DNA of 58,285 bases, taken from a virus. Shown here one piece after another: positions 1 through 6,693 of this stretch (its first letter is position 1; each line of letters begins with the position of its first letter). The DNA is taken from the IMG/VR virus record IMGVR_UViG_3300050190_000052, positions 1 to 58,285 of that record. One strand, 5' to 3'. The translations under genes were made by a program, and so were the position numbers. The notes under the pieces were generated by a model. It searched no databases, had not been told where the DNA came from, and saw only the letters and a list, made by a program, of their open reading frames with translations.

Positions 1-32
1 AGGGTTATGATCTTGACGAAAGGAGAAAGATA

Positions 33-416
33 ATGAGCGAACACACACTCGCCCCGGGATATTGCACCGGGGCCGCCGTAGATGGCGCCTGGCAGCGCGG
101 GTTTGACCTGTCAGGGGCGGATTGGCGCGCGGTATTCCTGGCGATCACTGATCATTTTGCAACAGATGGAAAACGTTGCGATCGAGATCATGTCGCTGCT
201 GAATATGTTGGACAGATACGCGACGGCATGGAGCGTTGGACGATCAGCTTTTCTGGGCGGCAGTTCGACGCGCTTTACGACCCTTTCCGGGCTGTCGTTT
301 ACCGGGTCGTCGATGGAGCCCAGCCTTTACAAACCATGATTGACGCCCAACCGCCACCAGACCCTCCGTCGCTGTCGGCAGAGGCGTCTTCCGCTTCTTT
401 GGTTTTTTCGGCTTAG
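33..416 (+). CDS. Hypothetical protein, 127 aa
   Basis: Unrecognised protein. The start is supported by an AGGAG-type ribosome binding site at about 20-25 and a TTGACG element just upstream. The first ~100 residues look like a folded domain (motif WTISFSGRQFDALYDPF). The last ~30 residues are Pro/Ser/Ala rich and lie antisense to the convergent minus-strand gene ending at 244, so either the 3' part here or that gene's tail may be non-functional. It is the first gene on this contig and may continue the small-gene operon at the right-hand end if the genome is circularly permuted (inference). Confidence 0.55.
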   Translation: MSEHTLAPGYCTGAAVDGAWQRGFDLSGADWRAVFLAITDHFATDGKRCDRDHVAAEYVGQIRDGMERWTISFSGRQFDALYDPFRAVVYRVVDGAQPLQTMIDAQPPPDPPSLSAEASSASLVFSA

Positions 417-825
417 GTTTGCGGCCGACCTTGCGGAGTTTGCCGGCGTGATCCGGCGGCACAGGTTCGTACGCATACATGGGTTGAGGTTGGGGGCCTC
501 GGTTGCGCACCCGCAGAGCGATCGTGGCGGCGTCCATTTTCCTGTTGTTCGCGGCAAATGCGCGGCTGTCTGGCGGCCTGCGCAATCCTAAGTGCGATGC
601 CATCATCCGGCACTGCCATTCGGTCACCAGTTTTGGCGCGGGGAACGCATTGATCCGGTCGATGATGTCCCAGCAGGGTTTATGGGAACCCCAATGGCGC
701 CGAAGAGATGCTACCCTTTGGCCGCCCGGCCAGTAATTATCGATGACGAACGGGGTGATGCGCCGCGGCTTGCGCCGGTAGCCGCCCTTTGACCGCGTGA
801 CAGGCTTCGGAACGATCCTTGTCAA
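244..825 (-). CDS. Hypothetical basic protein, 193 aa
   Basis: Minus-strand gene 19 bases downstream of the winged-helix gene, probably in one operon with it. The start appears to be TTG with AGGTAG upstream. The centre (WDIIDRINAFP...ASHLGLRRPPDSR) resembles the small helix-turn-helix-like segment found in many phage proteins of unknown role. The tail is very rich in Lys, Arg and Pro (GRKPKPKKPKKRKTP), as in nucleic-acid binding tails. It overlaps the convergent gene at 33-416 by about 170 bases. DNA binding is inferred from composition only. Confidence 0.55.
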   Translation of the reverse strand: MTRIVPKPVTRSKGGYRRKPRRITPFVIDNYWPGGQRVASLRRHWGSHKPCWDIIDRINAFPAPKLVTEWQCRMMASHLGLRRPPDSRAFAANNRKMDAATIALRVRNRGPQPQPMYAYEPVPPDHAGKLRKVGRKPKPKKPKKRKTPLPTATEGLVAVGRQSWFVKAGLHRRPGKRQPGKGRKARRTAAQKS

Positions 826-844
826 ATGACTACCTGAAACGCCT

Positions 845-1186
845 TCACCGCAGCCCGCGCCGGCGTTTCGGTGATGCCTTCTCGGGTTTCGCGGGTTCGC
901 CCAGAACGCTCTGGATCAGCCGATGCCCGGCGTCCGTCACCGTGAACACGGATGTTCGGCGGTCTCCGGGGATCTGACTGCGTTTGATCAACCCGTCATT
1001 CGACATTTTCAACCCCGCCCGCGAGATTACCGGCCGGAACCAATTGAAGTGGATGGCGAGTTCGCGCACCTGACGATCACGATCCAAGGTCGTCACGGCG
1101 CAATGAAACAGGATCGCAGCCTGCCGAAGGGTCATATCCGGACACGCTTCTGCAAGAACGTTGAAGCCTTCGGTAATCGTATGCAT
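845..1186 (-). CDS. MarR-like winged-helix DNA-binding protein
   Basis: A 113-residue protein with the layout of a MarR-type winged helix: a recognition-helix region (LAIHFNWFRPVISRAGLKM) followed by a wing with basic residues (GDRRTSVFTVTDAG) and a basic tail. The start at 1186 is preferred over 1237 because GGGAG sits 10 bases upstream. MarR-family proteins usually act as dimeric repressors; here the likely targets are the promoters in the 200-base gap before the plus-strand gene at 1387. Nothing in the sequence indicates its ligand. Confidence 0.7.
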   Translation of the reverse strand: MHTITEGFNVLAEACPDMTLRQAAILFHCAVTTLDRDRQVRELAIHFNWFRPVISRAGLKMSNDGLIKRSQIPGDRRTSVFTVTDAGHRLIQSVLGEPAKPEKASPKRRRGLR

Positions 1187-1386
1187 TAATGTCGGTCTCC
1201 CGTGTGATGATGATAATTCTATACGGTCGAAGTTCATAACCGCAAGAGGATGATTGACAGAGGGACGTCGCCTGGATCACTGTCCGCCTGTTCCTTTCCC
1301 GGAACACATCTGAACCTTGGCCGCGCCGTCAGACCAACCCAATGTGCCAATGGACGAGGCGGCGCGGTCCTTTCATCGGATAAGAT
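1187..1386. promoter_or_regulatory. Divergent intergenic region
   Basis: 200 bases between the minus-strand winged-helix gene and the plus-strand structural block. A TTGACA box lies at 1254-1259 on the plus strand but has only a poor -10 match 17 bases later. The minus strand has an AT-rich TATAGAATTAT stretch near 1213-1223. A GC-rich imperfect inverted repeat (CCGCGCCG against CGGCGCGG) spans about 1321-1370. No firm promoter can be assigned. Confidence 0.3.
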
Positions 1387-1626
1387 ATGGCGAATGGCCC
1401 CTACAGCCGGATCGTGATCAAGCGGGCCAATGGCCGCACCGAGATTATCGGTCGAGCCGGACACCTGGATCCCAACCGTATGGTCCGTGAACTGGCGCCC
1501 TTTGGCGACGTGCTCGCCGTCCGTCACGAGCAGGCCGAAGGGAACGGGCCGCCGACGACGGTAGCCATCCATACCATCCGGCTTACTCCAGCGCAGATCA
1601 AACAGCGGGCGAAGGGCAACGGTTGA
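1387..1626 (+). CDS. Hypothetical protein, 79 aa
   Basis: Small soluble protein, first of a tight run of plus-strand genes leading to the terminase. The ATG follows GGATAAGAT. The sequence is mixed alpha/beta with a basic C-terminus; no family recognised. The stop overlaps the next start (TGATG), indicating translational coupling. Confidence 0.65.
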   Translation: MANGPYSRIVIKRANGRTEIIGRAGHLDPNRMVRELAPFGDVLAVRHEQAEGNGPPTTVAIHTIRLTPAQIKQRAKGNG

Positions 1627-2123
1627 TGCCATTGACATCTGGCACCTCAGGCCGAACTCGTAGTAAGAATATTGCCGAGATGATCCGGGCGGGTCACCCG
1701 GCGAAGCAAGCCGAGGCCGCCGCCTACCGCGAGCAGCGGGCAAGCAAATCAAAGGTATCCCACAGGAGTTCCAAAATGCCCGAGAATTCAAGTCACGCGC
1801 CCGGCCGGGAAATCAGCGGAGAAGGCGGCGCGGTCCGCCAGCGCCACCGTATGGGTGAAGGAGAAGGAGCCATGAAGGGCGAAAACTTCGGCGTCGGCTC
1901 CATGCCGGGGACGCATATCGTCGGCAACCACGGCGACCACATGCCCCATGACGGCATGCACCTGGCCGACGAACACCGCTCCGGACCGCCCGCCCTCGAC
2001 CAAGGGAAGGGAATGATGGGAGCAACAGCCCATTCGCATCACGGCCCTCATCATCATCACAGCGACAAGATGTCCGAGGAAACGCGGCCGCATCACATCG
2101 ACGGCAAGAAGCACAGCAAGTAG
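1626..2123 (+). CDS. His/Gly-rich small phage protein
   Basis: 165-residue protein coupled to the upstream gene through TGATG. The N-terminus holds the motif SKNIAEMIRAGHPAKQAEAAAYREQ, split here as SKNIAEMIRAGHP then AKQAEAAA; it matches a short conserved segment common in phage proteins near terminase genes. The C-terminal half is low complexity and His-rich (HSHHGPHHHH), suggesting metal binding or disorder. Function unknown. The unusual composition could reflect a structural or assembly adaptor role, but that is inference. Confidence 0.65.
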   Translation: MPLTSGTSGRTRSKNIAEMIRAGHPAKQAEAAAYREQRASKSKVSHRSSKMPENSSHAPGREISGEGGAVRQRHRMGEGEGAMKGENFGVGSMPGTHIVGNHGDHMPHDGMHLADEHRSGPPALDQGKGMMGATAHSHHGPHHHHSDKMSEETRPHHIDGKKHSK

Positions 2124-2126
2124 CCG

Positions 2127-2339
2127 ATGGCAAAGCCCGAGGCGCCCGCCGAGAAAGTCAGAGTCCGAAGGATCGATAACGGCTTCCTGGTGACGCGGGC
2201 TGGCGTGACGCCTCGCGGCAAGGTCTACCACCGCGAGGAATACGCGGCCGAACGGCCCGGAACCAAGCCGGCCGCCGCCGCCGCCCCGAAAGGCAAGCCG
2301 CCGGCGCGCGAAGTGGGCTTCCTGAAAAAAAGGAGTTGA
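2127..2339 (+). CDS. Hypothetical protein, 70 aa
   Basis: Small basic protein starting three bases after the upstream stop. The N-terminal part (VRVRRIDNGFLVTR) is beta-like; the C-terminal half is Ala/Pro/Lys rich and probably disordered. Member of the same operon as its neighbours; no family recognised. Confidence 0.65.
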   Translation: MAKPEAPAEKVRVRRIDNGFLVTRAGVTPRGKVYHREEYAAERPGTKPAAAAAPKGKPPAREVGFLKKRS

Positions 2340-2341
2340 CG

Positions 2342-3091
2342 ATGGTTGACGAACCCGTGCTGGCCCCGGTCCCGAACATCACCTTTCACGCGCTGTCCGA
2401 TCAGCCGACCAAGGTTTTCGTCCACCTCGGAGACAAGATCCGGACGTTCACCGAAGGTAGCATCGCCCGGTTGCGAGTGACGCTGAAAAACGTTCTGATC
2501 GCTGAGTTCGGCATGCAACAAGACAATGCCGAGAGTTACGCCAATGAGGCCGTTGACGCCGATGGCATCAAAGCAGCCGAGCCCGACCATATCGCGCTGC
2601 TCCAGGAACAGCTCGCCGATACCGACAAGCAGTTGACCGACATGACCGCGGCAAAAATGATAGCTGATGCCAATCTCAGCCAGATGCGGGACGAACTGAA
2701 GGTTGCCCGGAACGACATCGCCGGCATGAAGGCCGAGATGGTCAAGGTGGAGCACGACACAGAAGATGCGGCTCAGCCGGGGGGTGTCATACTTCCGCCG
2801 CCTGCGACCGATCCGCCCCAGATACCGGCAGCCGCGATGAGGACGGCGGCTACCGGCGGCGGCGGGTCCGCTTCAACGCCCGTGCCTGTCCCGGCCGATG
2901 TCGCAGCGCTGATGCCAGTCGGGGAAACGCAACCGCACGATCCGCGGGGACCCCACGTTCCAGGCGCGGAAGCCGCTTCGGTGTTCGCTCGGGAGCCTCC
3001 GGTGATGCTGGCCCCGCCGCCGCCGGCGCCAGACGTTTCGGTTACGAAGCCATCCGACAGTGCAAAGGGAACGGAAAATGGCCAGGACTGA
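2342..3091 (+). CDS. Coiled-coil hypothetical protein, 249 aa
   Basis: The start at 2342 is set by a strong AAAAAGGAG site about 7 bases upstream. Residues 1-75 form a compact N-terminal domain, residues ~85-135 a coiled coil (heptads around LLQEQLADTDKQLTDMTAAK), and the remainder is Pro/Ala/Gly rich and probably disordered. Its position ahead of the terminase suggests an assembly or packaging accessory role (inference). No homologous family recognised. Confidence 0.65.
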   Translation: MVDEPVLAPVPNITFHALSDQPTKVFVHLGDKIRTFTEGSIARLRVTLKNVLIAEFGMQQDNAESYANEAVDADGIKAAEPDHIALLQEQLADTDKQLTDMTAAKMIADANLSQMRDELKVARNDIAGMKAEMVKVEHDTEDAAQPGGVILPPPATDPPQIPAAAMRTAATGGGGSASTPVPVPADVAALMPVGETQPHDPRGPHVPGAEAASVFAREPPVMLAPPPPAPDVSVTKPSDSAKGTENGQD

Positions 3092-3257
3092 ATCAAAGCA
3101 CGCCGATCCCCGGATGGCCCATCATTCCGGGGCGCATGCCCACATGCCGCCAATGCAAGCGGCGCCACCGGTGATGATGCCGCCCGCCGCCGCGCCCGCC
3201 GTCGCCGCACCGGATCCAACTTTGCCGGCCGCGCCCGTCGCGCCACAAGGAACCTGA
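3078..3257 (+). CDS. Pro/Ala/Met-rich small protein
   Basis: 59-residue low-complexity protein (repeated PP, MMPP and APAVAAP stretches) starting inside the end of the upstream gene after AGGGAACGG. Low complexity makes the coding call weaker than for neighbours, but the ribosome binding site and tight spacing (4 bases to the next start) support it. Function unknown. Confidence 0.5.
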   Translation: MARTESKHADPRMAHHSGAHAHMPPMQAAPPVMMPPAAAPAVAAPDPTLPAAPVAPQGT

Positions 3258-3261
3258 TCCC

Positions 3262-3447
3262 ATGGCCACCAACAATGCCGATTACGCGTACCATCCGCCG
3301 TCCGGCGCCGCCTACAAGCCGCCAGACGCTGATCCAACAATGGAGGGGCAGCCGCCCAATCAGGACGCCGAGACACACGACGTTGTTCGTGATCAGAGTC
3401 GACTCGGCGGCGTGCGCGCGCTGAACCTGCCAGATCGAGGAGCCTGA
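3262..3447 (+). CDS. Hypothetical protein, 61 aa
   Basis: Small hydrophilic protein rich in Pro, Asp and Asn. The start region AAGGAACCTGATCCCATGGCC is nearly the same as that of the next gene (GAGGAGCCTGATCCCATGGCC), so the two initiation regions look duplicated. No family recognised. Confidence 0.55.
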   Translation: MATNNADYAYHPPSGAAYKPPDADPTMEGQPPNQDAETHDVVRDQSRLGGVRALNLPDRGA

Positions 3448-3451
3448 TCCC

Positions 3452-3679
3452 ATGGCCAAGAAACACCCCGGCGACGACGGCGATTGGTGTCTCGACTCGG
3501 CCTCGCCTGAGCCGATGACCATCCGCGAACGCCTCAACACGCTGCTGACGCCGCCCGATCCCGGCTGTGTCCGCGTGATGGAGGCCGAGGAAGCGTTCCT
3601 CCGCTCCGTCAAGCCGTTCACCACGAAACGGTTCACCGACCGCCGGCCGATCCCGGGCCGTGACAAGCTGATCCCGTGA
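3452..3679 (+). CDS. Hypothetical protein, 75 aa
   Basis: Small charged protein beginning 4 bases after the previous stop, with GAGGAG upstream. The centre (MTIRERLNTLLTPPDPGCVRVMEAEEAF) is predicted helical. Its end overlaps the GTG start of the next gene by 4 bases. No family recognised. Confidence 0.6.
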   Translation: MAKKHPGDDGDWCLDSASPEPMTIRERLNTLLTPPDPGCVRVMEAEEAFLRSVKPFTTKRFTDRRPIPGRDKLIP

Positions 3680-3888
3680 AGAAAGAGGACACGGCCACGG
3701 CGGCGCGGCACGCCATCTACAAAGCTGGAACGGCGACCCGCCAACAGGTGGCAGACGGCACGATCGGCGAGGAGTCACTGAAGGCCAAGGGGTTTGTGAA
3801 GAGCCCCGAGACCGGCGACTGGCGCCGGTTGCCTGCCGTGAAGGTTGATGCGCAGACCTTATTCGAATGCCTCTTGGTCGGGTTCTGA
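3676..3888 (+). CDS. Hypothetical protein, 70 aa
   Basis: Starts at GTG overlapping the upstream stop (GTGA). Lys/Ala-rich N-terminus followed by a short segment GFVKSPETGDWRRLP. Operon position just ahead of the terminase; function unknown. Confidence 0.55.
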   Translation: MKKEDTATAARHAIYKAGTATRQQVADGTIGEESLKAKGFVKSPETGDWRRLPAVKVDAQTLFECLLVGF

Positions 3889-3935
3889 TGCCAATAACCA
3901 CTGGCAATGCACCGAAGGCGCTTAGCGGAGGTACC

Positions 3936-4127
3936 ATGGCAACGCAGCCGAAGAAGTGGATGGCCGGGGTCGTAAAGCATCCCGGCGCGCTTCATGCCGC
4001 CCTGGGCGTAAAACAAGGCCATAAAATTCCAGCCAAGAAGATGGCCGAGGCCCGGCATTCCAAGAGCCCGCGCGTCCGTAAAATGGCCGGTCTGGCCAAG
4101 GCATTTGCGCACGCCCATCATCCGTAA
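3936..4127 (+). CDS. Small basic pre-terminase protein
   Basis: 63-residue protein starting at MATQPKK after GGAGGTACC. It carries the segment KHPGALHAALGVKQGHKIP followed by AKKMAEA and a Lys/Arg-rich tail, a pattern seen in small conserved proteins of tailed phages often coded near terminase or capsid genes. Its stop overlaps the terminase start (TAATG). Role unknown; it is basic enough to bind DNA, but whether it serves as a terminase partner is speculation. Confidence 0.7.
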   Translation: MATQPKKWMAGVVKHPGALHAALGVKQGHKIPAKKMAEARHSKSPRVRKMAGLAKAFAHAHHP

Positions 4128-5617
4128 TGGCGATCTACAACTGCTCCGACATGCCGACCATCGGAGCTTTTTTCGACTCGGACGCATTTATCAGGGGCCT
4201 ATCGGGGCCATTTGGCTCCGGGAAAAGTTCAGCGTGCGCGATCGAAATAGCCCAGAGGGGCGTAGCCGTTCCACGCGGGCCGGACGGTGTTCGGCGCAGT
4301 CGGTATGCTGTCGTGAGGTCGACCAGCAAGCAGCTGGAGGACACCACCGAGCGTACATGGCTGAGTTGGTTTCCACCCCACCAGTTCGGCGACTGGACAC
4401 CATCGAAGCACAATTACACGATCCGCAACCTGAAAGGGGAAGGTGACGACCGGGGCGCCGAGGTCGAAGTGCTCTTCCGCGCGCTGGACCGGCCCGACCA
4501 GATCCGCGATCTTCTGTCGCTCGATCTGACCGGCGCCTGGGTGAACGAAGGGCGCGAGACGCCCTGGCAAATCATCGACGCATTGCAGGGGCGCCTTGGC
4601 CGATATCCCCGCCGTCAGGACGTTCCGGTGTTCTGGTCCGGCTTGTGGATGGACACCAATCAGCCTGACGTTGACTCAGAATGGTTCAAGTTTTTCGAGG
4701 AGACCGACCATTCCGAGGCGGTCGCGAAGTTGGCCAAGGTTCCGGATTTCACGGGTCTGACCGTCGAGACGTACCGGGCGTTGTTCAAACAGCCATCCGG
4801 CCTGTCTGCCGCGGCGGAAAATCTTCGGAACCTGCCGCCCGGGTATTATGAACGTCTCGCCATTGGGAAGAGCCCGGAGTGGATCCGGATCTACATTCAC
4901 GGCGAATATGGCTTCGAGATGGACGGAAAGGCCGTCTGGCCGGAGTATTCGGATGATATTCATTGCCCGGAGAAGAAGGAAAATTGGCCAAAGCCGATCA
5001 GGAATCTGCCGATCGTCCGTGGCTGGGATAGCAGCGGCCTGACGCCGGCATGTGTGTTTACCCAGATCACGCCGCGCGGCCAGTGGATCGTTTTTGACGA
5101 GATCGTGGCTACTGAGATGGGCGCTACCACGATCGGTGAGGCGGTGCTCGACCATAGCGCGCGGTATTATCCGGGCTTCGAGTTCTGGGACGTTGGAGAT
5201 CCGGCGGGTATGTCGCGCTCGCCCACCGACATGCGGACCTATTTCGACGTGCTGCACGCGCTCGGCATTCCGATCGAACCGGCCATTCAGACCCTGGAGA
5301 TCAGGCTTGAGTCAGTTCGTAAGCCGCTCCGTATGCTGAAAGAGGGGCGCCCGCAATTCGTGCTGCACCCGCGCTGCAAGATTCTTCGGAGAGCCTTTCT
5401 CGGTGGATATCACTACAGAAAACTTCGAATTACCGGCGATCGGTTCACGACGGTCCCAGACAAGAATTCATTTTCTCATGTGGCGGACGCGCTGGGATAT
5501 GCCGCCACCCGGGTGTTCGGCTCCGGCATCCTGACTGGGCCGCAGTTTGATGCGGCACGGCAGAGAGATTACGAAGGAATATCAGCGGGCCGACGCTCGA
5601 CTGTCACGGGATATTAG
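4127..5617 (+). CDS. terL: Terminase large subunit
   Basis: 496-residue DNA-packaging motor. The N-terminal ATPase has a clear Walker A (GPFGSGKSS, residues ~25-33) and continues through a RecA-like fold with an acidic strand near LLSLDLTGAWVNEGRE, the likely Walker B/catalytic region. The C-terminal nuclease half has the typical acid-containing strands (VRGWDSSGL and later FWDVGDPAG; DALGYA near the end). It cuts concatemeric DNA and drives it through the portal coded just downstream. Start is coupled to the upstream gene by TAATG. No small subunit was recognised. Confidence 0.93.
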   Translation: MAIYNCSDMPTIGAFFDSDAFIRGLSGPFGSGKSSACAIEIAQRGVAVPRGPDGVRRSRYAVVRSTSKQLEDTTERTWLSWFPPHQFGDWTPSKHNYTIRNLKGEGDDRGAEVEVLFRALDRPDQIRDLLSLDLTGAWVNEGRETPWQIIDALQGRLGRYPRRQDVPVFWSGLWMDTNQPDVDSEWFKFFEETDHSEAVAKLAKVPDFTGLTVETYRALFKQPSGLSAAAENLRNLPPGYYERLAIGKSPEWIRIYIHGEYGFEMDGKAVWPEYSDDIHCPEKKENWPKPIRNLPIVRGWDSSGLTPACVFTQITPRGQWIVFDEIVATEMGATTIGEAVLDHSARYYPGFEFWDVGDPAGMSRSPTDMRTYFDVLHALGIPIEPAIQTLEIRLESVRKPLRMLKEGRPQFVLHPRCKILRRAFLGGYHYRKLRITGDRFTTVPDKNSFSHVADALGYAATRVFGSGILTGPQFDAARQRDYEGISAGRRSTVTGY

Positions 5618-5803
5618 GAACCTCGTCCAAATTCCCCGTGAAGGCGAGCTGCGGCCTATGTTCAGCGTGTGCCATGCGTTGAATGTGCGCAGAAACCGGA
5701 AGTCTGACTTTGGTCTGGGCCACCAAAAAAGCTCACCCGTCTCTGAGTTGTATTCGAGACGGTTGCGTAGGTCTTCCTGAGAAGGTAATGATCGGACAGC
5801 CAT
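5582..5803 (-). pseudogene. Truncated HNH homing-endonuclease remnant
   Basis: On the minus strand, a GGAGGAAAAG ribosome site precedes an ATG that opens with LPSQEDLRNRLEYNSETGELFWWPRP, given here as LPSQEDLRNRLEYNS then ETGELFWWPRP. This is the typical N-terminus of phage HNH endonucleases, continuing to FNAWHTLNIG. After that, family-like sequence stops and the frame ends in residues resembling nothing, without the HNH catalytic region. It lies opposite the direction of the terminase operon, in the gap after terL. Best read as the 5' relic of a freestanding homing endonuclease removed by deletion. Confidence 0.65.
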
Positions 5804-5907
5804 CTTTTCCTCCAGGCAAGGAATTCGTGGTCAGGGGCGGTCTGGCGGTTGCACGCCGGGCCGTCCTGCATTCTACTACGAAAACGATACCGAACAAGGA
5901 TGAACTG

Positions 5908-6207
5908 ATGCCTGATGAAATCGAAGACGAGCCGTTGAACGGTCTGGGCACCCTGGCCCCGGTAAAGTCCAGTCTTTTGCTGTTCAAGGCGCGCGGCACA
6001 TGCGCCGGCTGTGAGTTCAGTGCCAAGGAAGGCGTCGATCGCGTCTGCCGGTTCGAGCCGCCTGAGGTCTTCATGTTTCTGGTCCCAACGATGGTGCCCG
6101 GGACGCGTGGGCCGCAACAAGGTCTCTCGCCGCAATCGTTCACGCAATTTCCCATCGTGCAGGATGGCCAGTGGTGCGGTAGGTATGAGGACAGGGCGTT
6201 GCGGTGA
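5908..6207 (+). CDS. Four-cysteine small phage protein
   Basis: 99-residue protein; start at 5908 after AAGGATG. It contains CAGC, a later single Cys (RVCRFEPP) and WCGRYE near the end, a Cys pattern typical of small zinc-ribbon-like or cysteine-rich phage proteins found near terminase and portal genes. Structural or regulatory role unknown. The stop overlaps the next gene's start. Confidence 0.65.
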   Translation: MPDEIEDEPLNGLGTLAPVKSSLLLFKARGTCAGCEFSAKEGVDRVCRFEPPEVFMFLVPTMVPGTRGPQQGLSPQSFTQFPIVQDGQWCGRYEDRALR

Positions 6208-6674
6208 TCATGGTCCCGCGCATCACCGGTGAACTTGTGCGGCTGCGCCAGGCCAATGCGGCGACTGCCGGCGGACCGCTCGCTGAAGTACCGATTGACG
6301 TTGAACTCACTGTGTTCGAGCAGTACCCGCCGGCACTGCGGTGCGCGTTCAATGAAACCGCGACCAAGGTGAATTGCCTCGCGTTCGTCGACCACTACAA
6401 CTGGGCGGTCCGGCAGGGCTTCAGTTATGAGCCGACGTTGCGCAAACTCCACGATATGGAACGGAACGAGATTGCGGTGTTTGCCGGCCAGTTCCGCGCT
6501 CAGCATAAGTGTGATCTGCCTCACACTGCCGCTGGCGCCACGGTGCAGCGTTACGGCGACCTTGGGCCGAGCCGTCATCCGCCGCGGCGAACCGGAAAAC
6601 CGATCCTTCAAAGGCGCGCCAGAAAACGCCGCTTTCGGAACTATGTCCCGGCTGTGATAGAGATGTCGGCCTGA
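6204..6674 (+). CDS. Hypothetical protein, 156 aa
   Basis: GTG start overlapping the upstream stop. The middle region is helical with conserved-looking motifs (ALRCAFNETATKVNCLAFVDHYNWA), written here as ALRCAFNETATK and VNCLAFVDHYNWA. The C-terminus is strongly basic (RRARKRRFRNY). Located between the cysteine-rich gene and the portal. No family recognised; the coding call rests on operon packing and a well-formed central helix. Confidence 0.55.
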   Translation: MIMVPRITGELVRLRQANAATAGGPLAEVPIDVELTVFEQYPPALRCAFNETATKVNCLAFVDHYNWAVRQGFSYEPTLRKLHDMERNEIAVFAGQFRAQHKCDLPHTAAGATVQRYGDLGPSRHPPRRTGKPILQRRARKRRFRNYVPAVIEMSA

Positions 6675-6693
6675 CCACGGAGGTCTACCGCCG

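Noticed and set aside
2773-3744. Minus-strand frame of 323 codons
   Set aside because: Antisense to several tightly packed plus-strand genes; composition typical of GC-rich shadows.
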